Source of the DNA: an archaeon HR01
GTDB lineage: Archaea; Thermoproteota; Nitrososphaeria_A; Caldarchaeales; Caldarchaeaceae
Assembly (NCBI GenBank): GCA_002898355.1
Contig: BEHD01000011.1
Span: 1-64,000 of the forward strand
Length of the DNA: 64,000 nucleotides
Reading direction: 5' to 3'
Within the stretch, counting starts at the first letter, position 1. Each line of letters begins with the position of its first letter. A model generated the notes under the pieces. It saw nothing but the letters and a program-made list of their open reading frames with translations. It did not search any database and was not told the origin of the DNA. This document shows, piece after piece, positions 58,451 through 64,000 of the stretch. The position numbers and the translations under genes are program-made.

Positions 58451-60142
58451 TTACGCCCAGCCCACCATCTCCCGGTATCTGGGCGGGTAGAACTGCTTCT
58501 GGAAATTCCACTGATCCCTCAGCTTACCTAGCTTTCCCTCGCTTTCGATCGTAGATATTATATTCTTCCACTCTTCCTCAGCCTTCGCCAGAGCGTCTTC
58601 AGCACTCTGCTGTCCGAGGTAGTATGGGTTGAACTCGGCTCTCAGCTTATCAAGCAGTATAAAGGACCTAGGTATTGTGAATGGTGGAGCGCCGTTGTTG
58701 TAGTTATCCAGCAGATTGAGGAGGTTTGGCGCATATATCTTCACTATACTTGGGTGTAGGAAGTGTCCGTATCTGAATGGGTCGAACCATCCCGGCTTTG
58801 AGATGGCCACGGTGCTGTTCTTGGGTGCGGTGATCCACTGTAGGAAGAGATATGCCATCTCCTGGTCTGGTGCATATTTGTTCTGGAATGCCAGGACCCC
58901 CCCGAAGTATCCGCTGACGTAAACCCTTTCACCGTTCGGGTGTATGTGATGAGGTATGTGGAACTGCTCGATCAGGTTAACAACCTTGGAGAAGGATGGG
59001 TCGTTGACGTATTTTGCAAGCGAAGGCCATTGGAGGCTTACGAATGCTTTTCCAGCTGGGACATCTGTATACTGCTCTGTGAAGTCTCCTGAGAAGACTA
59101 TGTCGTCCATGTTCTGAGTTATCTCCTGCTGCTCCTTCAACGCTTCGAGTGCTTTTTCATTGTTGAAGTCTGGCTTGATGTCGTCTGTCAGGTATTTCCC
59201 ACCCCTCGGGAAGTATCTGAGGGCCCAGTCGAAGTTGCTGTATCTCCTCTCCCTATAGTTCCACGCGCCTCTTGTTCTGTTTCCTGCTGTCGTAAGGTTT
59301 AATCCGTCAACAAACTTAACCAACGAGTTGTAAAGCTTCCAGTCCCATAGATTGGGGTCGGGTATCCTGTTACCTGTCTGTTGAGCGAACCGATCATTGA
59401 TTGATGGGTCCCTAGCAATATCCATCCTAACCAGCATACACCATACATCGCCGTCGGCTACGAAAGAAAATCTCCTCCCCAGAACGTTTCCTACAGAGGC
59501 GCAGAGTGGATGTGGTGGGCTAGCATCCGCATTTAACAGGTTGTTTTCATCCAATCCCACTGGGTCGTAGTTGGGGTCGTATTTCTTGACGTATTCAGTC
59601 AAGTCGGCTGTGAGGCCTGCGTCTTCGAAGTCGCCTATAACCTCTCCCGGTGGCGCGCAGGTAAGATGCCAGGAGCCTGTCTTGGCAGCTGCCTCTGGGA
59701 GAATCTTGGCGTAGGATTCGCCGTACGGTACCTCGAAACTCTCCACCTTTATTCCCGTAAGCTCCTCCCATAGTGGGAAGGACCAGCTCCAGTTAACCGT
59801 TGCACCGGCCGGTGTCATGATTACTATCTTATTCTGTGTAATCTTACCTTGTCTGACAAGCTCCCGGGCTGCGTTAACGGCTCTCTCTTCCGCTGTATAT
59901 GGATATGCTGCGCCACCTACCCCGGGTGCGGTCACTGTGGCCGTGCTGGTGACAGTCGTTGTAACTGCTCCCTGCCCCCCAACTGTCTGGGTAACAGTGC
60001 TAGTTTCTGTGACCGTCCTCACCTGCTGTCCGCCAGCTGAGGTGGCCACTGAGCCTATCACTCCACCCACGACAAGTCCTGCGACTGTTCCTCCAACAAC
60101 TCCGAGAAACCTCCTCCTTCCAACATCTTGCTTCTCAGACAT
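58451..60142 (-). CDS. CUT1-type ABC substrate-binding protein, Tat-exported and membrane-tethered (system 2)
   Basis: 563 residues. The leader GRRRFLGVVGGTVAGLVVGGVIGS has a twin-arginine motif and hydrophobic core, so it is probably folded before export and stays membrane-bound. A Thr/Val/Gln-rich linker (around residues 35-75) follows, very like that of the BMP protein at 9246-10493. The binding domain starts near TQNKIVIMTPAGATVNWSWSFPLWEELTGI and has an extracellular solute-binding family 1 pattern. It could also serve system 1, which lacks its own binding protein; that is inference. Substrate unknown. Confidence 0.87.
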   Translation of the reverse strand: MSEKQDVGRRRFLGVVGGTVAGLVVGGVIGSVATSAGGQQVRTVTETSTVTQTVGGQGAVTTTVTSTATVTAPGVGGAAYPYTAEERAVNAARELVRQGKITQNKIVIMTPAGATVNWSWSFPLWEELTGIKVESFEVPYGESYAKILPEAAAKTGSWHLTCAPPGEVIGDFEDAGLTADLTEYVKKYDPNYDPVGLDENNLLNADASPPHPLCASVGNVLGRRFSFVADGDVWCMLVRMDIARDPSINDRFAQQTGNRIPDPNLWDWKLYNSLVKFVDGLNLTTAGNRTRGAWNYRERRYSNFDWALRYFPRGGKYLTDDIKPDFNNEKALEALKEQQEITQNMDDIVFSGDFTEQYTDVPAGKAFVSLQWPSLAKYVNDPSFSKVVNLIEQFHIPHHIHPNGERVYVSGYFGGVLAFQNKYAPDQEMAYLFLQWITAPKNSTVAISKPGWFDPFRYGHFLHPSIVKIYAPNLLNLLDNYNNGAPPFTIPRSFILLDKLRAEFNPYYLGQQSAEDALAKAEEEWKNIISTIESEGKLGKLRDQWNFQKQFYPPRYREMVGWA

Positions 60143-60160
60143 ATCTCATTTCACTACGTT

Positions 60161-60170
60161 TTTTTAAGTT
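60161..60170 (-). promoter_or_regulatory. TATA-like box for system 2 importer
   Basis: AACTTAAAAA on the minus strand, 19-28 nt upstream of ATG 60142. Confidence 0.4.
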
Positions 60171-60304
60171 AGCAGTCGGATAAAAACTTTTACATAATCC
60201 ATCAGCGAGCCGGATGGACTTTATGAATTCACGCATCCTGATACGATTTCCAGAATATTTTGAGACTATCCCTACGACTCCCACATCCTCCTACTTTAGT
60301 TAAC

Positions 60305-60314
60305 GTTTAAATTT
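60305..60314 (+). promoter_or_regulatory. TATA-like box for hyuA
   Basis: GTTTAAATTT lies 24-33 nt upstream of ATG 60338; GGGAGGAATG about 8 nt before the ATG is also a possible ribosome site. Confidence 0.4.
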
Positions 60315-60337
60315 CTTCTGGGAGGAATGTTATCAAC

Positions 60338-62368
60338 ATGTATAGAGTAGGTGTTGATGTCGGAGGCACCTTTACGGACTTTCTCATAAGTGATCTGGAG
60401 ACTGGTGGTGTGGAGGTTTTCAAGCATCCGACAACTCCGGAAAACCCTGCGTTAGGTATAGTTGAGGGACTGAAGCTAGCCAAGATAGATTTTTCAAAGG
60501 TAGGCATGATCTTGGTTAGCACTACAGTCGTGACGAACGCCCTTGTGATGCGTAGGATACCCAGGGCTGCTATAATCACTACTAGGGGATTTCGCGGGGT
60601 TCTGGAGATTAGAAGGGGTACTAGGGAGGATATATGGGACCATTACAGAGACCCCGCACCACCTCTAGTTAAGAGGAGAGACATCTTCGAAGTTGATGAG
60701 AGGGTGGACTACAGTGGCCAAGTCCTCCAGGAACTAGACGGCGAAGGCCTACGACACGTCTGCTCAATAATAAGGAGGCGGGGAATAAACGTGGTGGTCG
60801 TCCATTTCATCAACTCTTACATCAACCCCATCAACGAGGTTAAAGCGGTGGAGATTTTAAAGAACGAGCTCCCCAACGCCTTCATCAGCGCTTCACATGA
60901 GGTAAACCCCGAACCATTCGAGTTCGAGAGATTGAGCACCACAGTCATTAATGCTGTCTCAGCCCCAGTTGTGAAAGAGTTTATGGAGTCGCTGGAATCT
61001 ATGCTGGCTGAATACGGTTTCAACGGCTCAGTCCTACTAATACATCAGGGTGGCGGTGTCATGACGCCCAACGCAGCCTTAAAGTATGCTGCAAGGCTGG
61101 CCGGCTCAGGTCCTATGGCTGGAGCCATGGGAGCCTACTCTATATGCACGGCCACCGGCTTGAAAAACGCTATTGGACTAGATAGTGGAGGTACAACGGC
61201 CCTAGTATCCCTCATCTACAATGGCGAGGTTAGGATGAAGAATGAATGGAGTATAACCTATGGTGCACCCATTAGGATGCCTGCGCCTGACGTAGTAACC
61301 ATAGGTGCTGGTGGTGGAAGTGTTGCATGGATAGATGAGGCGGGTGTTATGCATGTAGGGCCCATCAGCATGGGTGCAGACCCCGGCCCAGCATGTTACG
61401 GAAAGGGAGGGCGTGAGCCCACACTAACAGACGCCAACGTAGTAACTGGAAGACTTAACCCCAACATGTTCCTGGGAGGGAGGATGAAAATCTATCCAGA
61501 GCTTGGCGAGAAGGCTATCGCAGAAAAGATCGGCAAACCCCTCGGATTATCCACTATGGAGGCCGCTGAAGGCATCATCAAGGTCGCTGTCACCAACATG
61601 GCCAACGCCGTCCGATTAATCTCGATAGCCAGAGGATATGACCCCAGAGACTTTACACTGGTAGCCTTTGGAGGTTCTGGACCGTTACATGCAGCCATGG
61701 TTGCGAGGGAGCTGGGAATCCCCCGAATAGCAATACCGCCTTGGCCGGGGATAACATCAGCCTACGGCACACTAACTATGGACGTCAGACATGATATACT
61801 TCAGACATTTATCAAAACTTTGAGCAATTTAACACCCAAAGACCTAGAGGAAATTTTCAGCTCCATGGAGAAATCCATGTTTGATATCTTGAGGGGTGAG
61901 GGGTTCAAAGACGAGAAAATCAAGATAAGAAGGGCCCTCGATATGAGATATTTCGGCCAGTGGAGAAGCCTCACAATCCCAGTTGATAAGCCTGTGGGAC
62001 AGCTAAACGAAATTGCTGAGAGATTCCACTCTGAACATGAAAGGGAGTACGCATACAAAGACCCAGCCAACGAGATAGAGGTCTACGCATGCAGGCTCGC
62101 CGGAATAGGTGTAATAGATAAGGTGAGGCTACCCACGATACCCAGAGGGGTGGACAGCTCTGAGGCATTTAAGGGAAGCCGTAAAGTCTTCTTCCAAGGT
62201 GATACCGTCGATTTCAAAATATACGACCGTTGGAAGCTCAAGGCCGGAAGCAGGATAGCCGGCCCAGCAATAGTGGAGCAGATGGATACAACAACCCTAA
62301 TCCCAGAAGACTTTAATGCCTGGGTTGACTCCAATGGTATAATATTCTTTGAGGTGAAGGGGCAGTGA
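60338..62368 (+). CDS. hyuA: HyuA/N-methylhydantoinase A-like ATP-dependent subunit
   Basis: 676 residues, the usual size. The N-terminus GVDVGGTFTDFLISD is the first ATP-binding motif; LVSTTVVTNALVMRRIPRAAIITTRGFRGVLEIRRG is the family signature. The second phosphate loop reads GLDSGGTTALV, usually DMGGTSTDV, so its residues differ slightly. GAGGGSVAWIDEAGVMHVGPISMGADPGPACYGKGG is well kept. Together with HyuB it couples ATP hydrolysis to opening of a cyclic amide (hydantoin, 5-oxoproline) or to related carboxylation. The gene couples to hyuB through a GTGA overlap. Confidence 0.9.
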   Translation: MYRVGVDVGGTFTDFLISDLETGGVEVFKHPTTPENPALGIVEGLKLAKIDFSKVGMILVSTTVVTNALVMRRIPRAAIITTRGFRGVLEIRRGTREDIWDHYRDPAPPLVKRRDIFEVDERVDYSGQVLQELDGEGLRHVCSIIRRRGINVVVVHFINSYINPINEVKAVEILKNELPNAFISASHEVNPEPFEFERLSTTVINAVSAPVVKEFMESLESMLAEYGFNGSVLLIHQGGGVMTPNAALKYAARLAGSGPMAGAMGAYSICTATGLKNAIGLDSGGTTALVSLIYNGEVRMKNEWSITYGAPIRMPAPDVVTIGAGGGSVAWIDEAGVMHVGPISMGADPGPACYGKGGREPTLTDANVVTGRLNPNMFLGGRMKIYPELGEKAIAEKIGKPLGLSTMEAAEGIIKVAVTNMANAVRLISIARGYDPRDFTLVAFGGSGPLHAAMVARELGIPRIAIPPWPGITSAYGTLTMDVRHDILQTFIKTLSNLTPKDLEEIFSSMEKSMFDILRGEGFKDEKIKIRRALDMRYFGQWRSLTIPVDKPVGQLNEIAERFHSEHEREYAYKDPANEIEVYACRLAGIGVIDKVRLPTIPRGVDSSEAFKGSRKVFFQGDTVDFKIYDRWKLKAGSRIAGPAIVEQMDTTTLIPEDFNAWVDSNGIIFFEVKGQ

Positions 62369-64000
62369 AGACCAGTCTGCCAGACTTGTATAAGATGTAT
62401 GAGGTTGACGAGGTAAAGCTTGACAACATAACCTTCGAAGTCCTCAAAAACGCATTCATAACCCTTGTAGACCAGATGTCCGAACAGATTCTGAGAACCT
62501 GTTACTCATTCGTAATATACAATAGAGATTTCAGCTGCTGCCTCAACGACTTTAAAGGCGACACAGTAATGCAAGGCTCCCAAGACATCGCTGTTCACGT
62601 CGGTACATTACATTACACGGCAAAATCTGTGCTGGAATATTTCGGAGACGAAATATATCCCGGCGACGTCATAGCCCTCAACGACCCCTATCTTGGGGGG
62701 ACACACTTCCCCGATGTGCGAATTCTCAAGCCAATATTCCATAACGGCGAGCTTATAGCCATAACACAGACCAACGGCCACTGGGCTGATGTAGGAGGCT
62801 CAGTGCCGGGCTCCTTCAACGTCTTGGCCAGGGAGCACTACGCTGAGGGGCTAAGGATAACACCTGTGAAAATATGGGAGAAGGGTCAGTTCAGAAGGGA
62901 TGTAGCCGACCTCATAGTCAATAACATGCGAGTCCCTCAGGAGAGAATGGGTGACCTGAAGGCACAAGCCACCGCTACCATGGTAGGTGAGAAATATCTA
63001 CAACATCTAATAGAGAAGTATGGACTAAGAACGGTGCTGGCAGCATTCAAAGCATCCCAAGACTATGTGGAAAGAATTCTCAGGGAAAGGATTAAGACAC
63101 TGCCGAAAGGCCGCTGGGAGACAGAAGACTACATAGACTATGACCCCGCCGGCGAATATGATAAACCGGTTAGGATAAGGGTAGAGATGGAGATCTCCAA
63201 CGACAGAATACACTATGACCTCACCGGCTCAGACCCCTATGTCGGCACCTTCCTAAACGGCGCATTCGGCTCCTCCTTTTCCGCAGTAATAGCCGGGACC
63301 AAATTCTTCTTCCCAGATATACCGTTGAACTCAGGCTTCTATAGGGTTGTCAACGCCACACTTCCAGAAAACACCGTTGTCAACGCACCGTGGCCTCTCC
63401 CCGTCACGGGATTCTGCTCCGGTGCCTATGAAAAAATAATGAACAGCATTATAGAGCTGTGGTCCCATCTAATACCTGACCGAGCTATGGCCTGCTCCTT
63501 CAACCTAGAATATTTGCTGGTTGGTGGCTGGGATAAGAGACCGGGATATAACCGCCACTTTATGTGGTATGATTGGATGGTTGGGGGATACGGGGGGAGG
63601 AATGGGTTGGATGGCTCCAACGCGTCGGCACCCCTCTTCGGGATGGGCCTATCCGTGCAACCTCTCGAGGGACAGGAGAGGCTGAACCCTGTTCTGACTA
63701 TAAAGCATGACATAATACCGGACTCAGGAGGGCCTGGAAAATGGCGAGGCGGATGCGGCGTGGAGAAGGGTGGCATAATAACAGCCGCTGATAGAGTGCT
63801 AATGTCCTACATGGCTGACCGGGAGAGAATCATAAGCTGGGGTATAATGGGCGGACTACCCTCGATAAAGATGGGGGTCAAGCTGATATCTGGAGACGGA
63901 GAAAAATGGTTGGGCTGCTATTTCTCAGGTATTCCCCTGAAGACAGGCGACAGGTTCACCCGGCCATCTGCAGGGGGAGGCGGATATGGAGACCCTCTAG
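62365..64000 (+). CDS. hyuB: HyuB/N-methylhydantoinase B-like subunit, truncated by the window edge
   Basis: Not in the ORF track because no stop falls in the window. GTG 62365 overlaps the hyuA stop (GTGA). The translation runs NITFEVLKNAFITLVDQMSEQ, then SQDIAVHVGTLHYTAKSVLEY, DVIALNDPYLGGTHFPDV and TQTNGHWADVGGS, all conserved in the HyuB family, and ends at GGGYGDPL, a motif near the C-terminus of the family. About 545 residues are visible, nearly the whole protein. It forms the second subunit of the ATP-dependent ring-opening enzyme. Confidence 0.9.
   Translation, partial: MKTSLPDLYKMYEVDEVKLDNITFEVLKNAFITLVDQMSEQILRTCYSFVIYNRDFSCCLNDFKGDTVMQGSQDIAVHVGTLHYTAKSVLEYFGDEIYPGDVIALNDPYLGGTHFPDVRILKPIFHNGELIAITQTNGHWADVGGSVPGSFNVLAREHYAEGLRITPVKIWEKGQFRRDVADLIVNNMRVPQERMGDLKAQATATMVGEKYLQHLIEKYGLRTVLAAFKASQDYVERILRERIKTLPKGRWETEDYIDYDPAGEYDKPVRIRVEMEISNDRIHYDLTGSDPYVGTFLNGAFGSSFSAVIAGTKFFFPDIPLNSGFYRVVNATLPENTVVNAPWPLPVTGFCSGAYEKIMNSIIELWSHLIPDRAMACSFNLEYLLVGGWDKRPGYNRHFMWYDWMVGGYGGRNGLDGSNASAPLFGMGLSVQPLEGQERLNPVLTIKHDIIPDSGGPGKWRGGCGVEKGGIITAADRVLMSYMADRERIISWGIMGGLPSIKMGVKLISGDGEKWLGCYFSGIPLKTGDRFTRPSAGGGGYGDPL

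Noticed and set aside
1-64000. CRISPR arrays, insertion sequences with transposase, rRNA genes
   Set aside because: I looked for regularly spaced repeats, transposase or integrase motifs and rRNA-like sequence and saw none, although the tRNA-linked repeats suggest past integration.

Overview
The window is chromosomal DNA from an archaeon. It has dph2, exosome csl4, RNA polymerase rpoL and transcription factor S in a row, archaeal pilus genes (TadC/FlaJ-type membrane protein and a secretion ATPase), and AT-rich TATA-like boxes about 20-40 nt upstream of many starts with little or no leader. I infer a TACK/Thermoproteota lineage, possibly close to Caldiarchaeales (Aigarchaeota). That placement is from gene content and memory only; no search was run.

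Layout: (1) 1-5.6 kb, two small type IV pilins, a coiled-coil/nuclease-like protein, and a minus-strand pilus operon of ATPase, zinc-ribbon protein and membrane platform. (2) 5.7-10.5 kb, a BMP-type (nucleoside-like) ABC importer whose ATPase gene faces the other three genes. (3) 10.6-22.5 kb, a catabolic cluster: two molybdenum-hydroxylase large subunits, homologues of AllF/FdrA, AllG/YlbE (DUF1116) and AllH/YlbF (DUF2877), a 49-residue satellite protein missing from the ORF track, a metal-dependent cyclase-family hydrolase and a biotin-type carboxyltransferase. (4) 22.5-31.8 kb, a probably decayed gene, tRNA-Arg(TCG), a proton-pumping pyrophosphatase, a YedY-like molybdoprotein, and a minus-strand run of FAD oxidoreductase, AIG2-like protein, large helicase, HAD nucleotidase and flavin reductase. 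(5) 31.8-38.6 kb, the informational genes, a PRTase-like regulator divergent from a dihydropyrimidinase/hydantoinase, a membrane-anchored KaiC-like ATPase and MarC. (6) 38.65-47.6 kb, an apparent acquired island: a tRNA-Met(CAT) gene and a 5'-damaged copy bracket a DUF1326-DUF2182 pair. A tetrathionate/polysulfide-reductase-like operon with a TorD-like chaperone follows, ending in a decayed second copy of the DUF1326 start region. (7) 47.7-64 kb, an HExxH protein, a class III aminotransferase, BioY, a third molybdenum-hydroxylase large subunit, two convergent CUT1-type ABC systems (one with two permease domains in a single protein) and HyuA/HyuB, the last running off the end.

Taken together, the nucleoside-type importer, molybdenum hydroxylases, hydantoinase, HyuAB and AllFGH homologues suggest a region devoted to uptake and breakdown of purines, pyrimidines or related ureides and cyclic amides. 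BioY fits with the biotin-type carboxyltransferase. The acquired island would add anaerobic respiration with a sulfur-oxyanion or similar acceptor. The pathway-level reading is inference; the individual families are mostly clear from motifs.
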